From Phascolarctos cinereus (lineage: Eukaryota; Chordata; Mammalia; Diprotodontia; Phascolarctidae): a DNA stretch of 64,000 bases. This document shows, in pieces, positions 9,871 through 20,019 of this stretch. Both the position numbers and the translations under genes were made by a program. The stretch's first letter is position 1; each line of letters begins with the position of its first letter. The stretch is taken from positions 4,073,501 to 4,137,500 of the forward strand of contig NW_018344068.1 of the NCBI RefSeq assembly GCF_002099425.1, given 5' to 3'. Below the pieces are notes generated by a model, which ran no database searches, was not told where the DNA came from, and saw only the letters and a list, made by a program, of their open reading frames with translations.

Positions 9871-9989
9871 CGGTCCCTTTTGGCAGTCTGATGAAGCATG
9901 GGCTCAATAATAGTTTTAAATGCATTAAATATAATACACAGCATGACAAAGGAAATTAATTACATTGAAATACAATTACACATATATTT

Positions 9990-10107
9990 ATATAGAAATG
10001 TATATATGTGTGTTATGCATATGTATGTCTTATGTGTGTGTGTATATATATGTGTATATATATATATGTGTATATATATATGTGTATATATATATATATA
10101 TATATAA
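9990..10107 (+). repeat. (TA/TG)n microsatellite
   Basis: Alternating TATATG/TGTGTA units, near the AT-rich right part of the hAT MITE. Confidence 0.95.
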
Positions 10108-10172
10108 AATTAAAAATACAAGATCACAGGCTTGGGTCAAGAACCCCTGACCTAGTTCAACTTCTTCATTTT

Positions 10173-10340
10173 ATTTTTTTATTTTTAATTTTTTTTAAGT
10201 GAGGCAATCGGGATTAAGTAACTTGCCCAGGGTCACACAGCTAGTAAGTGTCAAGTGTTTGGTCTGAGGCCAGATTTGAACTCAGGTCTTCCTGACTTCA
10301 GGGCCAGTGCTCTATCCACTGTGCCACCTAGCTGCCTCCT
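10173..10340 (-). mobile_element. Short marsupial SINE with 13-bp target duplication
   Basis: T-rich tail, GGCAATCGGGATTAAGTAAC, head CACCTAGCTGCCTCC. ACTTCTTCATTTT is exact at 10160-10172 and 10341-10353. Confidence 0.93.
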
Positions 10341-10607
10341 ACTTCTTCATTTTGTAGGTGAGACCATATGAGGCCCCAAAAGATGGTCTGAGTTGCTCAT
10401 CATCACAATTGGTAATTGGCAGAGCCTGGCCCCAGGCCACTTATGCCCACACCAGGGCTACTTCTGCTCATGCAGCACCGAAACCTCCATGGGACAAGAT
10501 CAGGAGGTTGCAAAATGGAAAGCACCTTGCCAACTAGCTCTTGGGCAGGAAGGATTCTGGGAGAGGTCTGGTTGAGGGTGTACAGACACCTACCTGTGAA
10601 GGATCAA

Positions 10608-10715
10608 TCAATCAATAAACATTTATTAAGCACTTACTATGTGGAAGACACTGTGGAAGGAAGTGCTGGAGATTCAGAAAGAGGCAAAAGACAGTCCCTG
10701 CCCTCAAGTAGAATA
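10608..10715 (-). mobile_element. L2 3' end
   Basis: AATAAACATTTATTAAGCACTTACTATGTGG and AGGCAAAAGACAGTCCCTGCCCTCAAG are the reverse complement of the L2 3' end. Confidence 0.75.
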
Positions 10716-11257
10716 AGTGAATTTCAAATTTGCTTCTTCAAGATTTCTTCTGAGGGAAACCTGGAGAGGACTCAGAAAATGTCTGCATTTCTCAGAATTC
10801 ACGAGCTACAACCCTTCCAAAAACAGACTTCAGGTCTTGGTCAAAGTCAAGTGCCATATTTATTGCACATCTTCTGGTGTAGTAGGAGCTGGGAAAAGAG
10901 AAAGTCTAGTGCACATCATTCCCAGACCCTTCTCCTTTGCCATAAGCTCCCACCCAAGGCAGACAATTGCAGCCTCACTTGCCCAGAGTGCCCAAGGCCT
11001 CAGATACCTGCCAATATTTATTGCAGCATTGATGTATTTCTTAACAGTTTAACGCCTATAAAACTGCTGCCATTTTTATTAGTTTATGATCTTTTTTTTT
11101 TTTTAGTGTGTCACTGACAACGTTTTTGAGTGTTGTGCCCCGGCTTCATTTCCCCCATTAGCTCTGTGGTTTTTATAACTTGATTTTTCATATGAAGTGC
11201 TTTTGAGGACCACATAATAGTGAGTTACAGCAGAAATGACCCTCTTACCAGCATTTA
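10716..11257. other. Repeat-poor block, UTR-like AT-rich part
   Basis: No recognised repeat. The part from about 11050 to 11230 is T-rich with GTTGTGCCCC and GTGGTTTTTATAACTTGATT and looks like non-coding transcript or 3'UTR sequence. I could not identify a source gene. Frames of 111-233 codons start in SINE or L2 sequence and have no domains. Confidence 0.35.
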
Positions 11258-11305
11258 ACATTCAGCACAGTGCCTAGTACTTAATAAATTCTTGTTGACT
11301 TGGAG
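11258..11305 (+). mobile_element. L2 3' end fragment
   Basis: CAGCACAGTGCCTAGTACTTAATAAATTC-TTGTTGACTTGG is the sense L2 terminus. 11306-11774 to its right has no recognised feature. Confidence 0.65.
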
Positions 11306-11774
11306 GGAAGGTGCTTCTAGAACACTGGGAAAGAGATGGGGCTTAGGTCAGGCCAGGTCACCTAGTTCCTTCCTCAGCTAGACCTTCTTCTTTCCGTATC
11401 TGCCCTGACTTCTGCTGGAATAAAAAGGAGATGGGAAGCAAGCCTGTATTCAAGGAGACTATGAGATATACTGGCAGATGTCTTATACCAAGAGCTTACT
11501 CTGAGTCCTCATCAAGGTGTGGAAGTGACCCTGAGCTCTGGAAAGGTCTTGCTGGGCTGCAAAAGTCTCAAGTGTGGCTTGGCAGTGACAACTGTGCTTT
11601 TTTCCTAGGAACAACGAAGGTAAGGCACTAGAGACCCATTGCCAAGTTAATTGTATAGTGATGATTTTTTTGGCCCTGGAAACCCTGGAAGAAAATGTCT
11701 TAAGACATATAGGGGTTGTAGGCTGTTATCACAGAGCTCTGAAATTCTGAAGTAGGAGGAAGGCGAAGCCAATG

Positions 11775-11860
11775 ACTCATCCAGCATTTATCAAGCTCCT
11801 ACTGTACACAGGCATTGTGTTAGGTACTGAGAATATAGAACAAAAAAAACAACAACCCAC
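11775..11860 (-). mobile_element. L2 3' end fragment
   Basis: CATTTATCAAGCTCCTACTG and GGCATTGTGTTAGGTACTGAGAATA are a diverged antisense L2 terminus, followed by an A-rich AACAACAACC run. Confidence 0.6.
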
Positions 11861-12014
11861 CAAAAACCCCAAACAAATCCAAGGAATTTGTATTCCATTA
11901 GGGGACTGGTTTGTTTTACCCAATCAGCTCACACACTAAACATATAAAAATTTGAGCGACCACAATCTAACTCAGTAGAAACTTCATTGAAAAGAGGATT
12001 TTGTTTCCCTATAA

Positions 12015-12160
12015 TTTCAGCTCTTCTACTTAATAGTTGGATGACCTTGGGCAAACCTTTTCTTCTTTGAGCTACAGTTTTCTCATATACAAAATGAGGC
12101 GATTGGACAAATGGACCTCTAATGTTCTTTAGAGCCATAAACTCAAGATTCCAGGGTCTC
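12015..12160 (+). mobile_element. MIR3-like SINE
   Basis: TTGGATGACCTTGGGCAAACC, CAGTTTTCTCATATACAAAATGAGG and CCTCTAATGTTC-TTTAGAGCC follow the sense order. Confidence 0.65.
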
Positions 12161-12299
12161 CTTATTTTAAAAAAAGGACCTTCTTGGAGGTGCCTTGGAT
12201 TCATTCTGGACCTGCCCTGCTTGACCGCACCTGCTTCACTTTCAGATTTGGACATAGGACTTTGGTATCTTTCTTACTTTCTTGTTATTTGTCATTTAA

Positions 12300-12425
12300 G
12301 TCAGTCAATTAGCATTTATTAAGTGCCTACTATATGCCAGGCACTATGCTGTGCATTGAAGACACAAAGAAAGGCAAAACCAGTCTCTACCTCAAAGAGT
12401 TCACAAGTCTACTGGTGGAAAGAGT
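12300..12425 (-). mobile_element. L2 3' end
   Basis: CATTTATTAAGTGCCTACTATATGCCAGGCAC and AAGAAAGGCAAAACCAGTCTC; continues weakly to the right. 12430-12610 has no clear feature. Confidence 0.75.
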
Positions 12426-12614
12426 TGGAGGAGATGGGGAAGGAGTATTTTTTTTTTTAATCAAAGTGCTACAGGATAGAGGGAAGAATTCACTTGCATC
12501 ATCAATAAAAGGTGACAATATATAATATTTTTAAATTTTTTGAACCAAGTAGGAAGGCTATTTATCTCTCTCGTTTAACAGTATTTTAGGTCTTTGAAGG
12601 GAGGTGTTGTGAAG

Positions 12615-12755
12615 TGAGAGGGAATACATTGGATTTAGGACTCAGGTGACGTTGACTATAGTCCTGGCTTTGCAATTTACTGACTGTGTGACATTGGGTG
12701 ACATTCCTTCTCTGTGCCTCCATTTCCTCAGACCTAAAGTGACAGGATTAGACTA
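12615..12755 (+). mobile_element. MIR-like SINE
   Basis: GGATTTAGGACTCAGGTGAC, TTTACTGACTGTGTGACATTGGG, CCTCCATTTCCTCAGACC and GATTAGACTAGAT. Confidence 0.6.
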
Positions 12756-12905
12756 GATAAGAGCTGACATTTTTAGGGCTCTGAGGTTTGCAAAGTACTT
12801 ACATTATCTTATTTAATCCTCACAATAACCCTGTGAGAGATACCACAGGTATTATCATCCCCATTATATAGATGAGGAAACTGAGGCTCAGGGCGATTTA
12901 ATTTT
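12756..12905 (-). mobile_element. MIR SINE fragment
   Basis: TTGCAAAGTACTTACATTATCTTATTTAATCC, CCCTGTGAGAGATACC and AGATGAGGAAACTGAGGCTCAGG. Confidence 0.75.
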
Positions 12906-12989
12906 AAATGGGTTAGTGACCTCTGAAGGTCACTGGGCCTTCCATGTCTGCTATGCCAGGAAATTTGGCATTTTCAACTGAGTGAACAA

Positions 12990-13560
12990 TTCAAGTTGAC
13001 AAGTATTTATTAAGCACCTCACATATGCTAAGCACTGGGGATAGGAAAAAAAACAGCAAACCCAGGTGATGCCCTAAAGTGCTATATTTCACCACATAAT
13101 CGTCACAGATTTTATGACATTTTTGGCAAAAAGGTGGAGTGTGGCCATTATGTGAAGCTTTAAAAATATTGTGCCAGTATTACTTAAAAATCATTTATTA
13201 CTAAACTGTCTTTGGTGGAAGATTAGGATGCACGGAATACTCGTGAATATATGTTAAAGTTGAATACTGACAATGCGTGTATGCTGAGAATTCTAGGCTC
13301 TTGGCTCCAAATGTGTGAGTGATAAATGCATATCCATATGCAGCTGGTGAATACATTGCTGCTCTGTTTACCTTTTAAGTGATGTGATAAACAGAATTAT
13401 ACCATATGACAGTGATAAGCCAAAGATTTAAAAGGTTATAAACCAATTTTTGGACTAAAAAAAAAACAAAAACAGGGTGCAATGATTATGCAGTGGGGAC
13501 AATTATGTGGTGAAATATTATAGTTCATGGTCTACTAGAGGAGGTTGTTGGGGGAGGCTG
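12990..13560 (-). mobile_element. L2 3' end, split by a TIR transposon
   Basis: The left part runs to 13086 (AAGTATTTATTAAGCACC, TAAGCACTGGGGATAGG, GATGCCCTAAAG). The right part resumes at 13516 with ATAGTTCATGGTCTACTAGAGGAGG, in L2 order. Its continuity supports the boundaries of the inserted element. Confidence 0.6.
13087..13515. mobile_element. Unclassified TIR DNA transposon, TA target duplication
   Basis: The left end TTTCACCACATAATCGTC and the reverse complement of the right end TTTCACCACATAATTGTC match at 17 of 18 positions. A TA dinucleotide flanks both sides (13085-13086, 13516-13517). At 429 bp it has no coding capacity. Subterminal copies of the same motif recur (CCATTATGTGAAG near 13144, GATTATGCAG near 13483). 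TIR plus TA suggests Tc1/mariner/pogo-type mobilisation, but I cannot name the family. Confidence 0.75.
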
Positions 13561-14264
13561 GAAAGCAGTTTTTGAACATAGTGCTACAGGAGATAGGGGC
13601 ATTAGGAAGTGGGCAAAGGGTTGGTAAGGGGGTAGGGGTAGGGGTGGTTTGATGCCAACCTGGGTGCCATGAGTGTGAAAGTGTGGAAAGAGAGGCAGTG
13701 GTTGTGGTGATTATGTGTTTGTTTCGTGTCATTTCAGTTTGAGCATAGAGCACGATCTGGGGCGAGCAATGTAAAGGCTGGGGAGAGCCCACAGCACTGT
13801 GGTACTTGCCCTTATGATTCAATTGTGCCTGGTCTGACTTATCTGAATTGCTGGCCTAGAAAACTCAGCTCCTGGTAACTATCTCCAGAGGAGAATGCCT
13901 GGAGTGGGGTGGGGGTATACCTGGCAATCTGCCATCAACTCTCTCCCAGCGCTGACATCCTATGTTCTGTATTCTAAGATTCCTTCCGGCTCTGACCTTT
14001 AATATTCTCTGGGTGGGTGGTACTGTTAATGCTGGAAACAGGATAGCCAGGGAATTTCCAGTGGTGTGAGAGGGAGGGCAAATATGGGAGGTGTTGGAGT
14101 TGGGCTTCTCAGTGCATCTGGCATAGCACACTCAGAGTCATAGGCACATTATAGGGAGGGGGTGCTTCTGACTTGTACTGTGATGGTGGCTACCAGGGCT
14201 TGAGCCCTCAAATGCTCTTCTCTCTCCTGATGTAGGCATTGTGGGGCATGGTAGGGAAGAATCT
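13561..14264. other. No recognised repeat; contains G-rich block
   Basis: A G-quadruplex-type run lies at 13618-13644: four G-tracts of 3-5 separated by TTGGTAA, TA and TA. No gene seen. Confidence 0.45.
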
Positions 14265-14460
14265 TAGGATCATGGATTTAGAAATGGAAGGAGCTTTAGA
14301 GATCCGGTTCAACCCCCTCCTTTCACAGGGGAGAGAAGGCGAGGCTCAGCAAAGTTAGGTGACTCCCCCAGGGTCACACAACAGATGTCTGAGGTGGAAT
14401 TTGAATCCATGTCTTCATGACACCAAGACCAGCACTCTATTCAGTGTACAATGCTGCCTC
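14265..14460 (-). mobile_element. MIR3-like SINE
   Basis: GATCATGGATTTAGAAATGGAAGGAGC, CCCAGGGTCACACAACAGATG, GAATTTGAATCCATGTCTTCATGACACC and a right end in CAATGCTGCCTC. Confidence 0.75.
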
Positions 14461-14656
14461 TATATGGGGAAGGGAGCAGGGAACCAGAAGGAAGCCTGGA
14501 CATAAAGGCTGAATTTAACCTCTTTTGTTCCCATGGAAGATGGACAGCCATTTGGTGGAGTGGATAGAGCAATGAGCCTGGAGGTCAAATGAGATAATAA
14601 TTGTAAAGTGCTTAGCACACTTCCTGGCATATAGTAGACACTATATAAATGCTAGC

Positions 14657-14657
<1 letters not shown>

Positions 14658-14725
<68 letters not shown>
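14658..14725 (+). repeat. (ATT)n microsatellite
   Basis: About 22 perfect ATT units at the MIR 3' end. Confidence 0.97.
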
Positions 14726-14966
14726 GGGCAGCTAGGGGTACAGTGGATAGAGTGCCAGGCCTGGAATCAGAAAGGCTTGTTTTATTGAATTCAAATCTGA
14801 CCTCAGACACTTACTAGCTGTGTGACCCTGGGTAAGTCACTGAACCCTGTCTTACTCAGTTTGAGCTGGAGAAGGAAATGGCAAACCTCTCTACTATCTG
14901 TGCCAAGAAAACCCCAAATGAGGTCACAGAGAGTTGGACATGACTGAAAAATGACTGAACAACAAC
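14726..14966 (+). mobile_element. Long marsupial SINE
   Basis: TGGGCAGCTAGGGGTACAGTGG to ATGACTGAAAAATGACTGAACAACAAC; contains TGGAGAAGGAAATGGCAAACC. TTATTATTA on both sides is consistent with insertion into the ATT array. Confidence 0.9.
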
Positions 14967-15000
14967 ATTATTATTAGATAATAATTGTAAAGCACATAGC

Positions 15001-15469
15001 ACAGTGTTATTATTTGTTGACCATTGCCAGGGTCCTGTGAGTTCTGACTATGAGGGTCCTAGAATATCTAATGTAAGTACGCCAAGACAGTAAATAAGAG
15101 CTCAGAACATTGTCCAAAATTTGGCTATTGCTGACCTTGGGAAATAGTTGTCATTGTCTAGATCTTAAATGTTTTCTGTGGCCAATACTCCAGGTAGTTT
15201 TCGGCCTAGCCCAGCACATGAGTCAGTCCTAGGAATACCACCTTTCCCCCCAAAAGAAAGCCATGCAAGAATGCCATACTCCCAGTTTCACTTTTTTCCC
15301 CATAAAGAGTCTCACCTGGCCCTTTGTACATTGCCTTATCAACACATGGGGTGCATGAGAGATTCTAGGAAGAGTAGCCCCTCTGGTGTGAGGGCTTGCT
15401 GAACCCTTTTCAGGGTTGTTTATCCACCTTTGGTGTCTACCAGGCCCTCAACTCTCAACTGTGGCTCCA
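15001..15469. other. Unassigned; right part may belong to RTE-like repeat
   Basis: 15300-15469 resembles the 5' extension of the interspersed repeat called next, but I cannot fix a boundary. No gene seen. Confidence 0.35.
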
Positions 15470-15904
15470 AGAAGCTGTAGTGTGTGTAGTGGCCACACCC
15501 TAGTAAAACCTCTTGGCGGACAGGCTCAACCAAGTTGAGGGTAACCGACAGGCCTCACACCTGTCAGTGAGTTAAGGGGGTGTCCACCTCAAGTATATGC
15601 AGCCTTTCCCCCAGTGGAATGGGCAGATGAGAACCATTTGTTCCAATGGCCATGAAGATGGCTCAAGAAGGCCCTGTGGAGTGTTTAGAGCTTGGTCAGA
15701 CATCAAAGACCCCAAGGTCATCCACTGCATCCCTGGCCATCTCTAGTCATCTTGACTTTTATCCTGCCATTGGGCTTTGATGACTCTGGAAGAGAGAGTG
15801 AAGCTGACAACTTTGTGCAACTTTGCCTCACTTAAATGGGATTTACAAACGAATCAAGACGTCACTCCGGTGATGTCATTGATCTGCTTTAAAAACAAAG
15901 GACA
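15470..15904 (+). mobile_element. Marsupial interspersed repeat, possibly RTE-derived
   Basis: Contains GGCTCAACCAAGTTGAGGG, ATGAGAACCATTTGTTCCAATGG, AGAAGGCCCTGTGGAG, TTTGATGACTCTGG-AGAGAGAGTGAAGC and GATGTCATTGATCTGC. The 3' part is shared with 37040-37215 (sense) and 24003-24190 (antisense). I recognise it as a high-copy marsupial repeat. Assignment to RTE is tentative. Confidence 0.55.
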
Positions 15905-16056
15905 GGAGCAGCGAGGTGGCCCAGTGGATAGAGCACCAGCCCTGGATTCAGGAGGACCTGAGTTCAAATCTGGCCTCAGACACATAACACTTACTAGCTG
16001 TGTGACCCTGGGCAAGTCACTTCACCCCATTGCCTAGCAAAAAAAGAAAAAACCCC
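15905..16056 (+). mobile_element. Short marsupial SINE with 8-bp target duplication
   Basis: GGAGCAGCGAGGTGGCCCAG to an A-rich tail. AAAGGACA at 15897-15904 and 16057-16064. Inserted in the 3' end of the preceding repeat. Confidence 0.9.
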
Positions 16057-16064
16057 AAAGGACA

Positions 16065-17657
16065 AACACCATCAGCACACAAACTTATATTATTGCACTT
16101 AACAGATCATCCTGACCACCCAGAAGGATCACATCTCCCTTTTATATGCTGCCTACAGGGTCCCCAGAATGATAAAGAGCCTTGTGTCTGTTCCCTTACT
16201 GCTCCCAAAGCCCAACTGCCTTGATTGAGGTAAGGATGCTAAGGTAGACTAGGCTTGCTCCTGTTTGTTTGATTGAAAACAAAATTTAGAGAAAGTGAGG
16301 AGAAGGCTTTGCAGCATGCAGCATTCTAGCAGCTCCAAGACTAGCCTTGCTGAAGAAGGATGGGAAAGCAAGATAACAAATCATCAAATGCCCTTCCTCC
16401 TTCCACAGATCAGGTGGGCAAGGCATCTGTAAACTACATCTCCCTCTAAAAATTTGCCTCCTCTCCCCACCCCCTTTTGTGCCTTTTCTACTCTTCTCTC
16501 TGATAATTTAGAAATACTTAAAAGATTTGGTTCTGGAGTTCTTCTAAAAAAATGTTATGTAATGTCAGGTTAACTCCTGATCCTCACTGGGGCTCTTCGG
16601 TTTTCCAGGGTTTAATTGACTTGTGAATCCAAAGGTTCATTACCATAGTCTAAGGAAAGGGATCTGTCATCTAGTAGAATCATAATCTGATATCTCTAAC
16701 AGGGTAATGCCTGAAGAAGAGATTCAGGCAGAGGATGAAGAAATATCTTTTAGCTACTGCCTGAAATGCAGACTTTCCTGGATTCAGTCTCCCAGAGGAA
16801 CTTAGTAGGGAGGAAACATGGTTTAACTCGTTCCTACTGGAGAGGAATCCAAAAGCAGATGACATCAACCCGGTGGCCTCTCTCACTTCCTGATCTGCCT
16901 GGAAAATACCCCTGGAATTCACTTGGCAAGGGGATGTGTGCACCTTACCTTTATCTTTATCTATTTCCCCATAAGAAAAGAGCAAACAGTTGCAGAGGAG
17001 CAGATGGGCCCCTGAACGGAAAGTGGAATTCCCTGCAGTAACTAATGTGTACACAACTCAAAAAGGGGATGTTTCTCCCCGAGTCCCCATGCTTAGTTCC
17101 AGTGAACTTCTCCATCTTTGTTCTTATTGCCCACAGGCAAGGAAGCCTTTGTCCTAAATATGACTTCTAGGGCTAAATATCCCCCCTGATGACTCAGACT
17201 TCTGTTAGGTAATAGGAAGATGCAGGAATGGCAATGACTAAACTGGGTGACATTACAATTTCTGCATTCCAGTCCTTGCTTTGGGGGGTGATATTAAGGG
17301 CAGAGACATAACTGTGGGAAAGAGCAATAGCCCGTCCTGGATTTCTCATCTGGCCCAAACAAGCCTTGGTTTACTAATTGTAGCTTGGGGTCATGAACAA
17401 AGCACAGAATGATATTGCTGCTCCCAAGAGGCCACGAGCTCCACGCTGGTGGAAATCTTTTTTTTGTGAACTTTTCTGCATGAGTTAAGGAACAAGTCAT
17501 TTTTTTCTTTTTTCTCAGTTTCTTATTCTATTAAATGAGGATAAGTTACATAAACACTGTTCCCTAAAAGATCTGTCCTTTTCCCGATAGTCTGCCATCA
17601 TCCAGGGGTGCTTTAGCCTGGTGGGCAGAACAACCAGCAACCACAAGGAGACAGTAA
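16065..17657. other. Repeat-poor block, 1.6 kb
   Basis: No recognised SINE or LINE and no gene. Frames of 91 codons (16766-17041, plus) and 124 codons (16680-17054, minus) overlap on opposite strands and lack recognisable domains. It could be conserved non-coding sequence, which needs an alignment to judge. Confidence 0.4.
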
Positions 17658-17830
17658 GATAGATGAATTAAAAGCTTATTATATGCCAGGCACTGTGCTA
17701 AGCGGGATGGGGACACAAAATATAAGAGACCAGCAAGAAGGTCCCTGCCTTCAAGGAGATCATGTTCTAATAAAGGAAGATAAGGTATAAAGATGGGATG
17801 GAGGATACCTGAAGGGAGGCATAGGAAGGA
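17658..17830 (-). mobile_element. L2 3' end
   Basis: AGCTTATTATATGCCAGGCACTGTGCTAAGC and GGTCCCTGCCTTCAAGGAGATCATG. 17831-18529 to its right is unassigned. Confidence 0.7.
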
Positions 17831-18529
17831 CATTGCTGGGAAATGTTTGGGGTCTTGGCCTCATCAAGATAAAGCTCACCAATCAGAGCTGGGGAACCTA
17901 GGGGAGGAGTCTAAGTTTCTAGAGGGGTGAAAATGGTGGGAGAGTAGGGCCTTTCTTGGTAATTCTCCTGGAAGTTGACTTTGCCCCCAGCTAATACCAA
18001 GAGAGAAAAAGGAAAACTTCATTTATTCTAGCAGGTTTCTTCTCTGGCCAATGCAGAAGGGCACAGGCAGAAGTAGGGTAGAGTGACTGGGGCTCTGTCC
18101 TAGGGTGAAGATTTTAGAGTTCATTGACAACATTTGCAATCCCTCATCCACATCTATTGAAGTAGGATGCTACCACTTGCTTCAGCTGGGCTCTTCCTTT
18201 GCCTGGCTCTGCGCCCCTCCTCCTGGAAGCTTCCTCAGCAATGGCCTTGTGTCAGTTTCCCTCCATGGAGTTTTGTGCTATTCACCTTCCTAACTAATGA
18301 CACATTTCATGCTGCTTGCCCTGAATGTGGTTTGTAGGGGTTGTTCTGCGTTTAATGGTCCTTACTTATGGATCTGTATCAGGGCCTAGAATCTGGGCAA
18401 GGGGATGATGTTACTCTACCTTGGTGTCTCTAATTAGACCAGCCCCTAATCATGCCTCTTTGGGGGTCTGCTCACATACTGTATTCCCTAGATCTGCATT
18501 ATGGTTGTCCATGGGATGTTAGGATCATA
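17831..18529. other. No recognised feature
   Basis: Unique-looking, moderately GC-rich sequence with no frame of recognisable content. Confidence 0.4.
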
Positions 18530-18690
18530 GTTCCATACTTGGTGGGGCCTTAGAATCCAACCTGATACTCATTTTACAGAGAGGGAAAATGAGGCCCACA
18601 GAAGTTAAATGACTTGCTCAAGGTTACACATCTAATAAGAGATTAGACTGAGGATTTAAAGCCGTGTCCACTCACTCCAAATGTCTTACT
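18530..18690 (-). mobile_element. MIR3-like SINE
   Basis: CATTTTACAGAGAGGGAAAATGAGGCCC, AATGACTTGCTCAAGGTTACAC, right end CACTCACTCCAAATGTC. Confidence 0.65.
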
Positions 18691-18960
18691 CTTTCTAGAT
18701 AGAATTTATTAAGTGCTTATATACCAGGCATTGTGCTAAGTGCTGGGGATACAAGTACATGCAAGCAAGACGGTTGCTGCCCTCAAGGAGCTTACATTCT
18801 AATGAAGGAAGTCAATATACGAAGGGGAACTGGAAGCTGGGACAGGACAAGGATGTTGTGGAGGAGATAGAGAAGTCCAAAGAGTGAATTGAAAAATGAA
18901 TATGGCTAGGGCCCCCATGATCTGGTGGTCTAGCCTAGAGACTCATCAGTAAGCAGAGTG
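18691..18960 (-). mobile_element. L2-like LINE 3' end
   Basis: TTTATTAAGTGCTTATATACC, GTGCTAAGTGCTGGGGATACAAG, CTCAAGGAGCTTACATTCTAATG and GAGATAGAGAAGTCCAAAGAGTGAATTG. The last motif recurs in 20020-20630, so the two belong to one family. Confidence 0.65.
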
Positions 18961-19313
18961 AGCCTCTGAGTGGAGGTATCTTGAAGGTGGGAAGGCTGCT
19001 GGTAAGTAAGGGGAGTATCAGAGTGAGTACCACACTGTCTTCTCTGTATTATAGACTCTGATGGACCATTTCTTCTAACTGTATTTGAACAGGAATCTTC
19101 TCTACAATATCCTTGACAAGTGGGCATCTAGTCTTCATTTACCTTTACTGGGAAGAAATGCACTACATCCCAAGGCACCCTGTTCCATTTTTGGACAGCT
19201 CTAATTGTTGGGAAACTTTACCTTATATCAAACTTAAATCTGCCTCTATACATCTTCTACTCATTACTCCTGGTTCTGATCACTGAGACCAAGCAGAAGG
19301 AGAAGAGAAGGAA

Positions 19314-19567
19314 ACGGGCATTTATATAGCACCTACTATGTGCCAGGGACTGTATGAAGTGCTTTACAAATATCATCTTATTTGATCCTCACAGAAACCC
19401 TGTGTGGTAGGTGCTATTATAACTCTCATTTTACAGTTGAGGAAACTGAGACAGAGGTTAAATGACTTGCCCAGGGTCACACAGTCAATACGTGTCCGAG
19501 GTCAGATTTGAATTCAGATCTTCCTATTTCTAGGCCCAGAACTCCATCCACTGTGCCACCTAGCAGT
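19314..19567 (-). mobile_element. MIR SINE, near full length
   Basis: CATTTATATAGCACCTACTATGTGCC, TTTGATCCTCACAGAAACCC, CATTTTACAGTTGAGGAAACTGAG, GGGTCACACAGTCAAT, right end GTGCCACCTAGCAG. Interrupts the L3/CR1. Confidence 0.88.
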
Positions 19568-20019
19568 GTCATGATGACAGGCTTTTAAATACTTGAACAC
19601 TGTAGCTCCCATGCCCTGCTGAGTCTCCTCCATGCCAAACATTCTGCATTCCTCCCATGAATTCTCCAATGGTCTCTAGTCCCCTGATCCTCTGATTGCC
19701 CTTCACTAAATGGATTCTAGCTTATCAGTGTCTTTCCTAACATGTAGCACCCAGAACAGAGCACACATCCCAGATGTATTCCCACTGAGTCAGAGTATAG
19801 CAGGATTGTCAATTCCCTAGTATTGGAAAATGTTTCTCTAAACTCAACCTAAATTCTAAATAACTCTTCTGGCTACTATGTCATACCGCTAACCTACATG
19901 GGGCTTGCTCTTAGATACGTTTCAGCAAACTACTGTGTAGCTACTCTTCCCTATCTTTTATTTGTAATGTTGATTTTATAATCTCAGGTGTGGAGTTTTA
20001 TAATTATAGGTAGATAAAG

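Larger units (their letters stand above)
9779..10149. mobile_element. hAT MITE expanded by two microsatellites
   Basis: Left CAGGGGTTCTTAATG, body CCCTTTTGGCAGTCTGATGAAGC and TGACAAAGGAAATTAATTACATTG, right GGTCAAGAACCCCTG. Flanks AGCTGGTC / ACCTAGTT are a weak 8-bp duplication (5/8). A pyrimidine run (9794-9870) and a TA/TG run (about 9990-10107) inflate its length. Confidence 0.8.
9738..10450 (-). mobile_element. MIR3-like SINE carrying two nested insertions
   Basis: The left part, GAATGTCAGAGCTGGGAGGGACC, runs to 9778. The body resumes at 10150-10172 (ACTTCTTCATTTT) and 10341-10450 (TTTTGTAGGTGAGACC, GAGGCCCCAAAAG). The gaps are filled by a hAT MITE and a short SINE. Confidence 0.65.
14580..15000 (+). 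mobile_element. MIR 3' end split by ATT array and long SINE
   Basis: GTCAAATGAGATAATAATTGTAAAGTGCTTAGCAC and CACTATATAAATGCTAGC are a sense MIR 3' end. The near-identical AGATAATAATTGTAAAGCACATAGCAC resumes at about 14975, after the SINE. Confidence 0.65.

Noticed and set aside
10393-11117. 233-codon frame beginning near 10416
   Set aside because: It passes through a MIR scrap and an antisense L2 3' end; the remainder has no domain.
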